Origin: Fallopia convolvulus
Taxonomy: Eukaryota > Streptophyta > Magnoliopsida > Caryophyllales > Polygonaceae
DNA length: 64,000 nucleotides
Assembly: GCA_964016875.1 (NCBI GenBank)
Contig: OZ024722.1
Coordinates: 64,625,443 to 64,689,442, forward strand
Direction of reading: 5' to 3'
The position numbers and the translations under genes are program-made. This document shows positions 11,321 to 24,654 of the stretch, one piece after another. The notes below the pieces were generated by a model, which did not search any database, had not been told where the DNA came from, and saw only the letters and a list, made by a program, of their open reading frames with translations. Position 1 is the first letter of the stretch, and the number at the start of each line of letters is the position of its first letter.

Positions 11321-14300
11321 CTAGGCTTGATTTTCAGCTGCAATGTCATGCTCCAAGTGTTGACTAGCTTCTTCAACAGAGAGGAGCTCCATCTTTAGAG
11401 AGATCACTTTCTCCTCATTTTCCTTGTGAATATGTGCAGGCACCTTTTCTTTATACCCAGAAGCACTCATCATATCTTCCAGCCTTTTCACTTGCCTGTA
11501 CACAATAGTATTATCACCATTTGATACATAAAAATGATAGAAACCCAAATCATCAACTTTGTAAGTTATAGTTTTAGGGCCCGTTAGGTTTCCAATCATG
11601 GAAACGTAAACGGAAAGGAAACGAACATAGACCACTTATGTATCACAATACATTTACAACAAAAATTTTTTTATGGGTCTAGAGAAGGGGGAAGGGAAAT
11701 GGTTAGAGGAGAATGGGGGATTTGCTTACCCCATGTTAAAATTAGGGAAAGGGATTGATTACCGCAAGGGGGCTTGCGGTACATTTTTGCATGAAAAATG
11801 AGGTGACTCAAGGCAAGAGGAAATTTATCATTGATGTATCATGACACTAATATAGACTAGGTTCGTTTCCTTTCCCGTTTACGTTTTCGGAATAGAAAAC
11901 CAAACGGGCCCTTAATCTCTTTTCTCCAGTTTTTCACCTATGGGGTGCCTCCTCATGCTCATTGGCTTTTATACAGTGCCTTTTGAGATGGATTTAGCCC
12001 TTATATCAACTTCGGTGCATTCTAACTAAATTCAGTTATTATTGTTACATAGCTGAATTTCAGTTTTCCTTGGGTCTATTGGACGCATTCTCCTGATTTG
12101 TTCAGATTATGGGTGCCCCTATCTTGACCCCCAGATCCCGCTTGAGCGAGACTATACTGGGCGACGATGTTGTTCTCCATTTTTTTACCTAGTTTCGTTA
12201 ATTCATGCTTTTTTCCACTTACTAGGTTTTAGGCACTTGACCATTTTCCTTACTTCCTCCATGTTACTCTCCATCATCTTAATTAGATTTAGAAGTTAGT
12301 TATTTTATGTCTCTATTATAAAAGGAGGATCTCAGACTGTAATTGTTCAGACTTAATGAATGAAATAAACTTCAAGTGATGATTCATTCTTGCTTTCCAG
12401 ATTTCTATGCTTTATTTTCAGTTCTAGGGTTCTAAAAAGAAACTACAGCTTTGTCCCTATGAAGAATAATACTAGGACAACAACAAATGCATAATAGAGT
12501 AATTACTTACTCTTTCAAGTCATGCATCTTCTTTCTCATCTTCTCACGCTCCGCCTCTGCGTTAATTGCCCCTTTCACTGTGAGATAGACCGAAAGGCTT
12601 TCATTCACAATATCCACTGCACATCCTGGACCCGCATCACGGCTCTCAATAATCACCTGCACAGAGTAGAATTTAATTGCTAATTAGAAAGAAAAAAAAA
12701 AGATGAAAAGTTTGGTCCATCTTCAAAAGTGAATATGGTGATATGCAACTACATAAGAGAGCGGAAGAACAGTATTGATAAAATTAAAGTTGAATGACAA
12801 ACCTTGATACTTGATACACTGGCCAGGGTTAAAATTTCCAACTCATGACTGCTGATTATATCTACAATCTCATCACTCCGGCTGAGTGCATAAGCTGGTC
12901 GCCTGGAAAAGCAATATAGCATCCATTTTATGTTAAGTATAAAACAACAATGAATTGCATTAAAATTTGACAATGTACATTCATGATTATGGAGCACTAC
13001 CACTTGAGAAATAAAGGGAAAAATCGACGAAAAGGCAAATATGAGGTCTTTAATAATTGTGTTAATAGAGTAGTAGAATTTTTCAGAACAAAATGGAACA
13101 GAATTTTAAATTTTACTGTAACTTAAAAATGGATCCACTAGGTGGTTTACCAAGTTATTTATAATACGAATTATAGGACCAGATTTAAATATTTAATCCA
13201 TACAGAAATAGCAGGAATTATAGTGCATTCACATGGATTGTGTTGGAAAGAATCCAAGGAAGATTTTGCATCTTAACACTAAGAATAGGATTCTAAAGAT
13301 TTCAAACAGATGAACTATGTCAGTACAATAAGCCTTCAGAAGGAAGATTGCCTGTAATTTCAATTAAAGTGTTTGTCGCATTCACCATGGTGTATTATTA
13401 TGGAGTTTTGAGACACAATAGGTGATCCTTTATCAGTGAACTTTTATCTCAAACAACACCAAATATCATCAAAACATCTAATTATCTAAATTCATTCCAC
13501 TATTCAAGATGGCCATGTCATCTAAATGTATGACAACTGAAGAGGAAAATCATACCTCTCACGCTGCTCATTTGGAGGCATAGTTGATCTAAGCGACCTA
13601 AGAGACTTCACAGTAGACTCGACAATATTCATCCTTGTCTCCGCATTTTCATTCTCCCATGACTGCAAAATTGGATAACGTAGCATGTTAGTAGGCCTAT
13701 TGAGAAAAGCAAATAAGTATGTACAATCACATTCATACCAGTTCCACTGCATGATTTTAAGATAAAATAAACTCTCACCTTTACTATTGATGGGTACTCG
13801 CTTATCATAATTGATTCTTTCCTAGCGCAATCCTTTGATTGAGGAAGACGCTGCCAGAGCTCCTCCGTGATAAATGGCATAAAGGGATGAAGCAAACGGA
13901 GCCCAGTGTCTAAGCAAATCCACAAGGCATCTTGTGCAAACTTTCTTTCAGATGAAAATGATTGATTATTGCTACCAAAATATGGTTTTATAACTTCTAT
14001 AAAGACATCGCATAGTTGGTACTGCCACCACGAGTAAACTGTATTAGCAGCATCAGAGAACTCAGATTTTTCAAGAGAAGACACAGTTTTATCAATCGCT
14101 TTGTTCAACACCGACAGTATCCACTTGCAACTTAATGGCATATCTCGAGGAACTTCATTTATATGCACAGGTGGGGTGTAATCAACTCCGAGCTTGCCCA
14201 TAGCAAATCTGGTGGCATTCCAGAGTTTATTGCACCATTGACGATATCCAACCACTCTTTGGATATCCAAGTTTATTTTATCGGACTGAAACAACAAAAA

Positions 14301-17300
14301 CGAAAAAGGTCATAATCATTCAATCTAAGTTTTAAGCAGAATCAGAATAAACAAAATACACGAGACAAAAATGACCTGAGCAGTATAAGAAATAAGAGCA
14401 AACCGAAGAGCATCAGCACCACATTCTGCAATACCATTAGGGAAGTCCTTCTTCTGCCCCTCTTTAGCTTTTTCCAGCTCCGTGCGATCCAAATTACCTC
14501 CCTCCAGTCTGTTGTGAAGACCTTCTAGTGAGACCCCATTGATAACTTCAAGCGGATCAATAACATTTCCTAGTGACTTAGACATCTTACGCCCATGTGC
14601 ATCCCGGATCATGGGATGCAGATACACCTGTGAATATATCACTTTAGATTTCATAATACAAGAGAGGATTTCATAAAGAATCATTGCCTGTGAGACATTT
14701 ATTAAAACACATGCATACCCAACTCTTCCCCCTACCCTCAGTAAAAGGAAAAATACAAACATATATCACAATCAAACAATACTAAACATTAGGAAATTCA
14801 AAAACCAACACAATATGGTAATAGATGTCAGCTTTCTTGATTTTTATTTTTGTTATTAATCCTCACGCAAAGATGTGGTAATAGAGTTCATAACCGGATC
14901 AGCATGCCAGCAATGGAACAGGACAGACTTATCTTGTAAGAAAATATTACCTTTCTGAATGGCACATCGCCTCTAAGTTTAGTACATAACATCACCATTC
15001 GAGCAACCCAGAAAAAAAGAATGTCATGTCCAGTTTCAAGAACTGATGTTGGATAAAATGCGCTCAAATCAGCTGTCTCATCTGGCCAGCCTAGAACTGA
15101 TAATGGGAAAAGACCAGAGGAGAACCATGTATCCAGAACATCAGGATCTTGAGTTATCTGGAAATTCTTGTCCGGGAATAATCTACCAGCCTCTTCTTGA
15201 GCCTCAAGCTCATTTCTAGCAACCACCCAGTGATCATTATAAGCACCTAGTTCCTTCTGCTGATCGTCATCCAATGTAACATACCAGGCAGGAACACGGT
15301 GACCCCACCACAACTGCCTAGAAATGCACCAGTCACGAATATTCTCAAGCCACCTGTGATGGTTTCAAAGCCGCTTATTATTAGAAACCAATAGAAATTT
15401 CCAATTCATCTCAAGGACTAATGAGTTAGCAGAAATCCAGGTACAAGAATGCATTCTAGCAACATGACTACAAAAGACATCTTCAAAAATCATAAAAAAC
15501 ATTCCAGTAAACTTGATAGTTGATAGATTAATTTATGTGTTGTAACTTGACAAAACAAAAGCTAGGCTATATTGAGCAATTCAGGGAGTTGGAACCAATA
15601 GTACCAATAACACTTTTGGGGAAACATATTAAAAAAACTAAATACCTTTTCCATTCTGCAGTATACTGCTTAGGGACAATCTCAATTTTCTTCTTATTTT
15701 CATCCATAACAGCATCAAGACCTTCCTTAGCCATGCTATTGCAGTTAACATACCACTGAGGCTTTATCATAGGCTCCACTACATCATTGCTTCTTGAACA
15801 CAGGCCAAGACGCATCTCATTGTTTTGAGCACCTATATAAAGCCCCTGAAAAACAAATTGATGGTAATCACCATGCTACTTAAACAGCAATAAATTCCAG
15901 ACATCTTCAAGAAGAAAAAAATGCAGTATTATTTCCATTGTTAGTGAAAATATACATTGGTGCATGCAAATCTATAGAAGTTATCCATCAATAGAGAAGG
16001 GTATTTTTTTAACTGCAATTGATATCCTTGTACGGTGCCTTACCTAGGATGCCTTTTCTGTGACATCTTTTATACTTCAATGAATTTACATGCTCATTTA
16101 AACAATGCACCAAGAATAAAAGGCTGGAAATAAGTTTTGGAAAACACATTGACACCTAGGATGCCTTTTCTGTGACATCTCAATGAACATGTGTTGACAT
16201 AGAACTATACAGTAATACTCAGTCCTGCACACTGTATATTTTCACCTACCTTCTCCTGTAATGCGCGAGTTACTGCTTCACGTGCTTCAAATCGTGGCAT
16301 TCCTTCGAACAGTTGGCCACCATTACTGTTTATTCTCCCATCATCAGTGAATATGTTGATAAACTCAAGCTTGTGACGTTTACCAACATCAAAATCATTT
16401 GGATCATGTGCAGGCGTAATCTATATGTACAAAAAAAATGAAGGTAATCCAATAAGAAGTTTCTTCATAAGAAAAAAAATACAGTTCCAAATCCTGCCAT
16501 CAATTTATGCTAAATAAGTATCTGATCTGATCAGAGCTAACCAAGAGTGACAGCAGAATCCTCACCTTTACACATCCAGTCCCAAATTCTGGATCCACGA
16601 GTATTTTATCAGTAACGATAGGAATCCTCCTTTGGTTGAAGGGGTGAATAGCAAATTTTCCATGAAGATGTTTGTACCTTGGGTCATCAGGATGAATAGC
16701 AATTGCAGTATCACCAAGCATAGTTTCTACTCGGGTAGTGGCTACGACGACCTTTTCATTAGGATTGTCTTCTAAAGGGTATGCAAATGATGTTAGAACA
16801 CCAAACTCCACAGGTTTTTGATAACCTGGAATGTTCAAGAGAGTCCTCTCTTTGATTTCAATATAGTCAACCTGCAAAATAACGATAAAATTCCTTGTAA
16901 GTATAAGAAACAGGGTAAAAGTGATAAGCACAAAGATACATTACCTCGATATCAGAAATTGCAGTTCTTAGCACACAATCCCAATTTACTAGCCGGAGAT
17001 CTCTGCAAAGATAGCAGAAGAAATGTTTAAGATATAATAAATGAATTATCCAAAAGGAAATTGATTTGAAACTATCATGGGGAATCTGGTAATTTAGAAC
17101 AGAAGAAATGTGGAGGCTAATCTCTTTGAAAGGAGAGTGTTTTCATTTTAAGTGTCACCACTAGTGTAGCTGGAGCAGAAACGCTCAAAGTGTCACCAAT
17201 AGGTTAGATTATTAAAATTCCAAGATAGCAGAAATGTCAGTACAGAGAATGATCAATGATAATCCCTAGACACAATGGCCATCTCTTATTCACACCCCAC

Positions 17301-20300
17301 TAACAACCTGAGGTTACTTTACTATACTGCCCTTATTACATAGAATAGTACCTAAATGACCCCTCCCCCCCACCTGGAGCCACTTATTAGGACCGCCCAT
17401 GAATTTCCCCTTAGAATAAACAATAATTATTTGTCAGTAAGTTTATTAGACCATAAATTTCAAATTACCCTGCCAAGAGACTACTCTGCCATCAACACAG
17501 AACTTACGAAAGAAGCAGATAAGAGAACAAAATATTGGCTTTGATTACCCATCCAGAAAACACTTAGGCCTTGTAATGTTACCTATAAGCTTACTCCAGT
17601 TCTACGAATTATATGGTGCCGGGAAAGAATGGAACATATTGATCAGCATGACAATTATGAGGTAATAGCATGCTTGAAAACAAAGAACAAAATTTTATAA
17701 AAAAAGAGAGAGGGAGAGAGATGATGTGAATAGGGAAGTTGATGGCCATAGAACAAGAAAGGATCAAATACGCTGGATTAACAACTAGAGATAACTATTC
17801 TAGATTTTACCTATAAATAAGACCTTCCTTGTAGAGTCTCACAAATGCCTCTGTTACTGCTCGTGACCTCTTCTCATCCATTGTAAAACACTACAGTTGC
17901 ATGGGAAAAGTGTTAGACTGGAGGGTGAATTAACTCCCAAAACACACAATCAACACACTTAATCTCAGGGAATCAACAGTATAAATCTGGATAATAGGAT
18001 AAGATAAGATAGGTTCCAATTGAGCCAAATCTCATAGGAGATCAACTCTCCAAAGAGTCCAAGGCCTAGTGCCCGATTTAATGCCCAAGGCAACTTGATA
18101 AAATAAATAATCTTACTAAAATAAGCTCTGTAATTAATAAAACCCTATAGTTTAGGGCAGACAAAATTATGAGAATTAAGATTCAAGACAAGTTATGATA
18201 AAAAAAACAAAAAAAAACAAATCACCTCACGGGACCAGTCAAGAGATGCACCAAGCCTGCGTAGTTGTCCCAATATGGTGCCTCCATACTCATTTTTCCA
18301 ATTCCAAACCTAACGGAAGTTGTGAAAAGCAAAATAAGGTTGAACACAAACCACAAAAATAAAAGTAAGCCATAGGGAAAACTGGATTTGCAACAGCCAT
18401 TTAAAATAAAAAAAAGGTACAAAAAGATTCAAAACTCACTTCAGCAACAAAATTGTCACGGCCAAGATCATGCCTGGTCAGATTTCTCTCACGCATAATC
18501 TTTTTCTCTACAACCACCTGCAATGGAATAATATCAGTTCCAGATTTTATTATGTCTATGACAATTTTAGACTTCATACACAGCTCTGATTTGAAAATTA
18601 TACGATAATATTTTTTAGCCATGTGTTTTTTCTTGTCGATTACATAGAAAAGTCCTGCACTCGAACACGTTGCGTATGGGTTTTTTCTTGAATATATATA
18701 TACTGCCATTGTCTAACTTATGCAATAATTTTCTTTATCACTTTTAACAATATATTACAGTATTAATTTACAGAAGTTATTATCAGGTAGATAAAAGGGT
18801 TAGGGAGGAATGGTCCGATTGGGAGTATGTGATAGATGTAACATTTAGGTAAAAACAATACAGAGAATTATTTTTTTCATTTCAACCTAAACATCAATTA
18901 TTCATTTTAATGCATTATGATTAGTAAGATGCTAACTGCCAAACACGACCTTAGTGATGTAGAACAAACAGTTTATTTTTATGGTAACTTAAAAAAAATC
19001 AAATTGTATATTATTGGGAATTTTCCAATATTGCACAAAATTTAGAAAAACAATTGATGCATTTTCCTAGAAATGACGGAAAATTTAACTACGGTAAGTG
19101 AAAATCGAAAGATAATCCTGCCTCCCATCTTCTTAGGTTATTTATAACGGGGGTCTATTTCCCAATTAACCATTCAAATGTATAAATTATAAAATATATG
19201 TATACACACACATATATATATATATACGTATTGGCGACCGTGAAGTCACCGGATGATTTGTCGATTTTTAGCACGTGCAATCATTGGTTTAATCCAGTAT
19301 AAATATCAATATAAGTTACTAACAAACCGAATATGAAAAGATGTGTGATGGTTTATCGAAAGTACCTGAGTTGCTATTCCAGCATGGTCCATCCCAGGCA
19401 CCCACAAGGTGTTATCTCCAGACATTCTCCGCCAGCGAATAAGCATATCCTTTGGGTTAAAAAAGAGCCTTATATAACAAGTGGAGGAATCACATCAATA
19501 CGAAGGTGCATATATAAGTAATTACCTCAACGGAACTGGTGAGAGCATGACCGATATGTAAGGCTCCCGTCACATTAGGTGGTGGTAGAACCTACAAGTC
19601 ATGAGTTAATCAACATCACAGCAATTTCAACAAATCAGCAGCACATTACACCAAGGTATTCTTTATCAATAATCAAGATAATCCTAACCTCTCATTAGTA
19701 CAAATATTATCTCCATGCATTATTGACATAAACTAAGCAAGTGCAATGATTTAATTCTATATTTTATCATTGAGCAAAAGAAACATGTTCAGAAGATAAA
19801 ATATACATACCCTACAGGATATCTTTCCACAATATAGAATATTATTAGCTCTTGCAGTGACTAGTTACTAAAGGTACATTGGTAGTCCTCACAGAACAAG
19901 GAGAGTATACGGCCAGCATCAGGATTCCAATAGTAAAAGTATGATAGGGAATTGGTTTCTAGAAGGATGCATTTTTATCAAATAATTAATCCAGGCGTGA
20001 TAAAAAATAGATTAGGGAAGTGTTAAATAAGCTTTAAGCTGAAACAATATCATCATTGATAAATGAATAATAGAGCGCAGACAACTAAACTCAAATATAA
20101 AGTCTAGAGGAGCAAAAGAGCACTGACAATGACATAAGGCTTTTTTGAGCTTTGAGGATCTGCCACGAAATAGCCTGATTTTTCCCACCAAGGATACCAT
20201 CTAAGGATCAATGGAATAAGAAAACTGTGTAAGAACTTTTTTACAGACATCATGCCACAAAATATACGTGAATAAATATTACACATACGATTTCTCCACT

Positions 20301-21659
20301 GCACTTGGATTAAACTGCTTGGCCATGATACGTGATAATAGTTTCTTCTCACCAGCAGGAACTTCTGGGTCAACATAATCCTCAGCATTCTCTTCCTCTG
20401 CAGTTTGTTTTAGGTTCTTTCTTTCACTCTTTTTTGATGAATTAGATGATTGCTGAACCAGACAAAATAAGTTTAGTTTTAAAGATGTTAATTCTCAGTA
20501 AAATTTTGCAGAGAAATATGTATATGAATTAATCAACACCTGAAATTTTCCAGCTTGAGCTTTTTGCAAAGCCTTTTGCTTCTTCAATTCTTTCTCCTTT
20601 GCCTGCCAAAACAAAGAATGAGACACTAAGCATGACACTGCTATTACAAACAAATGATCAGATGCTTTGCAACCATGAGAAGGAAAAAAAACATAAAACA
20701 GCAGCAAACACATCCAGAATATGCAAACCATGGACTTCAAGAACCAGAATCAAAATTTGTTATGCTTCAGTCAAATGAAAACATACATAAACAAAACCAA
20801 ACTGCCACCCAATATCAAACTGCTATAACACCAGGTGAGTCAATAGAGGAATAGATGTTCACCAAATTGCCATGCAATCACCAGTCTGTTAATTATCATA
20901 AACCCTTAAATTGAATGTAGTTCACCTGCTGATTCAAATTAAATAAGATAACATCCACACATCCCCTTTATCTAACCAATTATATAAAACCAAATTTATG
21001 CCAATAGACTTCTAAACTCATCGAAAAGAGTAATGCATTAGGATATTACAATGTTTTCCAACCAACCAAGTGGATTTTGCTTGCAGATTTGTTAAAATTT
21101 AACCAATAAACAAGATATGTGACCACATTTGAAATTATGTATCTTCATCATATAAGGTCAACTTTAAGCATAGCATCAAAGTTAACCACATCTACATAAA
21201 AACAAGAGAAAGAAAACATTATATATATAGCCCGGCTAAAAATGATGAAAAAACCTTCTCTTCCTTCTTTTTCTTCCTCTCAAGTTCTTCCACTGAGAGT
21301 TGGACCTCCGGTTCAGCCTGCAAGTGAACACACTCTATAAATCACATATGGAAAACTTTATAGGTTCAACATCATAGAAACTCATTTAGACCGGAAGTTC
21401 AAACATTTCTCATCTTGCTAATTTCTCATCTTGTCAATATACTAAAATTTCATAAAAATACCATAGAAAACCTTCTCGGCCAGGCGCCAACAGCACAAAA
21501 CAAGTGAAATTGTGGAGATTTCTTCAGAAATAAGAAGCTCGGTTGACATAAAAACATTAGAAACAGAATTCAATTGAGAACGACAAGCTCGAATCGATCA
21601 AATTTGGAACTTAAGGAACTACAAACAAGACGAGTGAAACCTACTTTTGGAGTAGACAT
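11321..21659 (-). CDS. VALRS: Valyl-tRNA synthetase (class I)
   Basis: Charges tRNA-Val with valine. 21 exons (minus): 21659-21645, 21317-21255, 20602-20540, 20452-20289, 20200-20128, 19591-19526, 19449-19366, 18517-18440, 18309-18226, 17890-17811, 17002-16945, 16871-16566, 16420-16250, 15845-15646, 15353-14951, 14627-14376, 14285-13779, 13662-13556, 12902-12803, 12656-12511, 11495-11321. They sum to 1064 codons plus stop with all phases consistent, the usual length for the plant cytosolic/mitochondrial enzyme. Lys/Glu-rich N-terminal region at residues 15-75; PPPNVTGALHIGH with HIGH at 138-141; editing domain in about 290-500; GRKMSKS with KMSKS at 650-654; anticodon-binding domain from about 721; C-terminal coiled coil at about 990-1064. 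In Arabidopsis one gene makes cytosolic and mitochondrial forms from two in-frame AUGs. Here only the downstream AUG (21659) exists. The last intron carries a Tourist-like MITE and a SINE-like copy. Confidence 0.95.
11577..11911. mobile_element. Tourist/PIF-Harbinger-like MITE in the last ValRS intron
   Basis: 335-bp element with inverted termini (GGGCCCGTTAGGTTTCC and, as complement, GGGCCCGTTTGGTTTTC) that stay similar for about 55 bases. It is flanked by the 3-bp duplication TTA on both sides (11574-11576, 11912-11914). TTA duplication plus a GGGCCCGTTTGG terminus fits PIF/Harbinger-type MITEs. It has no coding capacity. Confidence 0.75.
11941..12172 (+). mobile_element. SINE-like retroposon, copy 2
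   Basis: 232-bp copy of the family at 4968-5220 in the opposite orientation, ending with a GATGTTGTT tail. It is flanked by 19-bp imperfect direct repeats (TTCTCCAGTTTTTCACCTA at 11922, TTCTCCATTTTTTTACCTA at 12173) that match at 17 of 19 positions, so the insertion is older. It lies 29 bp from the Tourist-like MITE in the same intron. Confidence 0.65.
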
Positions 21660-21761
21660 TGACGAATCAGAGAATATATGCCGCCGCCGGTGAACAATTC
21701 TTTCTCCGGTGAAGAATACTTTCTCCTTGGTAAAAGACCTACCAACTAGCGGCCTCACTCC
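21660..21761 (-). promoter_or_regulatory. ValRS 5' leader with AUG-less in-frame extension
   Basis: Upstream of the ValRS ATG the same frame stays open for 33 codons until a TGA. It encodes an Arg/Ser-rich stretch (RPLVGRSFTKEKVFFTGER, then IVHRRRHIFSDSS) resembling a mitochondrial presequence, but there is no ATG. A GTG at 21758-21756 is the outermost near-cognate start. This part is transcribed only if the start site lies above 21760. Confidence 0.4.
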
Positions 21762-21969
21762 TCAGAAAATGTGATATTGCAAATCAGATAGATGAACTTG
21801 GGCCTGTTTAAAGACGGGCCCGTGATAAGCCCGGCCCATTACACGGGCTTTTCAACTTGGATAATTGCGTTAAACAACCCCTATTATATTCTATTTTCAC
21901 ATAATCACCCCTTGTGTTTTTTTTTCCTTCATATAACCACCTTCTAATGTAAAAATAAATCATCATAAC

Positions 21970-22622
21970 TATATACTAAAGCGGAGGTTAAAAAAATTAT
22001 TAAATGACACATGTCGCTTTTAGATTGGATCACACTACCCCTTTTATTAAAACCAATCTTTGGCAAAATAATTAAGTTTAATATAAAGATAGTGTAATGT
22101 ATGTACAATCTTATATTACTATAATCAATGGATAGAAAATCTCATTCTTAATTTTAGGATATGATAAATAGGAAAATTATTAAGATATTTTTTATGCTAT
22201 ATATTATACAAATATTAGGATATTTATTTTATTTTTAGATAGAATGCATATGCTAGATTTAGATAATTAAGTTTAATATAAAGATAGTGTAATGTGCGCA
22301 CAACCTTATATCACTATAATTAAGTTTGTTTTGAACGGTCTCATGTATATAATAAATTGATAAGTTTTTATCTTATTACTTATCTATTTCATAACTAAAT
22401 AAATTATCATGTTTTGCATATTAATTAATTCGTAATACCAGTAAAATATTATTGTTTCAAATAAACAACTTTTATAGTTTATTGATTTTAAATATTTATT
22501 CAAAATTTATATTTAAGCATTTACATGATTATTTTTCTCGGATAACAAATATATTTGAAAATATTTTATTAATAATATTTTATTTAAGAAAAATCCATAC
22601 AAGGTACGGGAATACATACTAG
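21970..22622 (+). mobile_element. Non-autonomous Helitron-like element
   Basis: The left end CTATATACTAAAGCGGAGG matches the typical plant Helitron 5' end apart from the first bases. The right end has a small imperfect hairpin (CCATAC-AAG-GTACGG at 22595-22609) 9 nt before CTAG (22619-22622), followed by a host T, which fits the CTRR|T rule. An internal 64-bp direct repeat lies at 22067 and 22260. There is no Rep/helicase coding sequence, and the 5' boundary is approximate. Confidence 0.5.
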
Positions 22623-22949
22623 TAAATATGTAAAGCACTTTTTTTGTGCCCTCAATAACAACAACTAAATGCAACTATTTTATCAAATGTCTTTGAAAAG
22701 ACATTGGTTAAACTTCGACATTTTTCTATTTGCGATTAAATTAGACTTAATGTAGAGCTTTGTGCTCTCATTCAAAAGGATGCATTAGGGTGAAAAGAAA
22801 TATAATTTAAGGCTTATCATAAATGTTGTGTTACATTTGGTTTTCCTGTTAAAAAAAGTAATAATTATAACCCACTCTTAGGGTTGTATTTTTTTGGGTT
22901 TGAAATTATCCAATTTAATATATTAAATTGTATCAAATTATAAATGTAA

Positions 22950-22985
22950 CTAGATGGCTTGGCCCGTCCGATGGACGGGATTAAA
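22950..22985 (-). mobile_element. Helitron 3' terminus (minus strand)
   Basis: On the minus strand a perfect 7-bp hairpin (CCCGTCC-ATC-GGACGGG, 22979-22963) is followed nine bases later by CTAG (22953-22950) and a host T. This is the canonical Helitron 3' end. The matching 5' end, expected to the right, was not found in 23.0-23.8 kb. Confidence 0.55.
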
Positions 22986-23869
22986 TTTCGTGTCTATGGT
23001 TATTAATTTTACAAGTGTACATAGATAAATGTGTATATTATTTGAATTACAATAGAAATGCAAAATATATGTGTGATTTGATGGATAAAGTGATGAAAGA
23101 AAACTGGATTTACTCCTTAATTTTGAATAGTTGATTTGGTGCAGGAAAAATATATTATGATTCGTAAGTATTTGTTTATAAAAGGTTAAGCATATAGATA
23201 TGAGTACATAGTTGTGCAATTATAATTGATGTAGTTATATTTTTTCCTCCTTTGTATTTTTAGGGTTGTGTATTTCAGTTGTGATGTTTTGCCGAGTTTG
23301 TTTAATTTAGGCATTTTCATAAAACCAACTTGCTTATATTTTTCCAAGTTTAGTTAGATTATAATTTGAATTCATTTTTATTTTTGATAAGCGAATTCAT
23401 TTTTATTGATATTGATTGATTGATAAATATGAAACCGTTAGCAAGAAATAAGTGTTACTAACTTAAAAAATATTTTTCAGTATTTATTAGAGGCCTTTTG
23501 TATTTTAGAATATTTTTTAATTATTATTTGAATAAGGAGAAGATTGTGTAAACACAATAGGATATATAAGTAGGATAATTAGTTTACATTGAAAAAATAG
23601 AACATTTATTGTTTTGAGAGGGAGAGTTTTTATAGTTGTAAAGATAAAGATACATCTTAAATTCTAAATACATTAAATTAAATAATCTAAACACATCCTC
23701 ATATTTTGATGTTTCAGACAGTTTGGAAAAGATCTCCATGTGGCATTGCATAATACAAATCATTTGTGCATGCCCTTGATAAACAAATCTTTTCTTAATT
23801 TGTTTTACATCATTTGTACATCGAGTCCGTTAGAAATTGTGAGACAGTTCAGTCCGTATCCAGTGTGGA

Positions 23870-24315
23870 TAGACCTATCAAATGGGTCGGGCGGGTCGGG
23901 TTCGGGTCAAAACGGGTCACGGATCGTCGGGTCATAAAATTTCTGGGTTCATATGGACCGGGTTGTTACGGGTTTGGTACGGGTTCGGGTTGATCCAACG
24001 GGTCATGATCGTCAATTTTGTTAACCTTTATCTTTATATTTATTAAAATAATTAATATTATAATATAAAATATTATTTAATCATACTAAAATAATAATTT
24101 TATACAAAATTTATAATAAAATATTGAATTTTTAATTGAAATAATACTTTAGCGGGTTGGTCGGGTCAACCCAACGGGTTGGTGACCCAACCCAGTTTTT
24201 TCCGGGTCGACCGAGTTCGGGTTAGTCTTGACCCATTGATTTTCGGGTCGGGTTTAAACCCAAAAAACTTCGAACAGGTCGGTTTTTCGGGTCGGGTCAA
24301 GTTTTGACCAGTCCA
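23870..24315. mobile_element. hAT-like MITE, TAGACCTGTC family, copy 2
   Basis: 446-bp element in the opposite orientation to the copy at 3928-4325 and clearly homologous through its length. It is flanked by a perfect 8-bp duplication AGTGTGGA (23862-23869 and 24316-24323). Its ends read TAGACCTATC and GACCAGTCCA. Confidence 0.8.
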
Positions 24316-24654
24316 AGTGTGGACATTATTTATTAATTCGATTGTTTTTCCATTTTTGTTAATGAAAAAGGGCTAATTTTTTTCGACCAAAAAATTATGG
24401 GCTAATTTTTTATTTAGTTTGAAAATAAATCCACAAAGAATATCAAATGGTGCAAATTTAAGGGAATGGAAAATCTGGATTGCTAATTGCATGTGTCTAT
24501 TTATTCAAATGATCATGCCTAGATAAGACATTACATATAATTAGGATGTACATAAAATTAATATAGAAAGTAGGGCCATTACTAACCATGATTCTCTCAA
24601 GTCACATCCGACGCATAAAATACAAATTCTTGAATCAGAAATTTACAAGAACAT

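Larger units (their letters stand above)
21780..24640. other. Repeat-rich spacer upstream of ValRS
   Basis: It contains the ValRS promoter side (GGGCCTGTTTAAAGACGGGC at about 21800), a Helitron-like element (21970-22622), a minus-strand Helitron 3' end (22950), and a hAT-like MITE (23870-24315). A block at 24491-24545 recurs at 32367-32426. No gene is seen. Confidence 0.5.

Noticed and set aside
22950..23219. Open frame of 89 codons
   Set aside because: It begins in a Helitron terminus, has AT-driven composition and no conservation.
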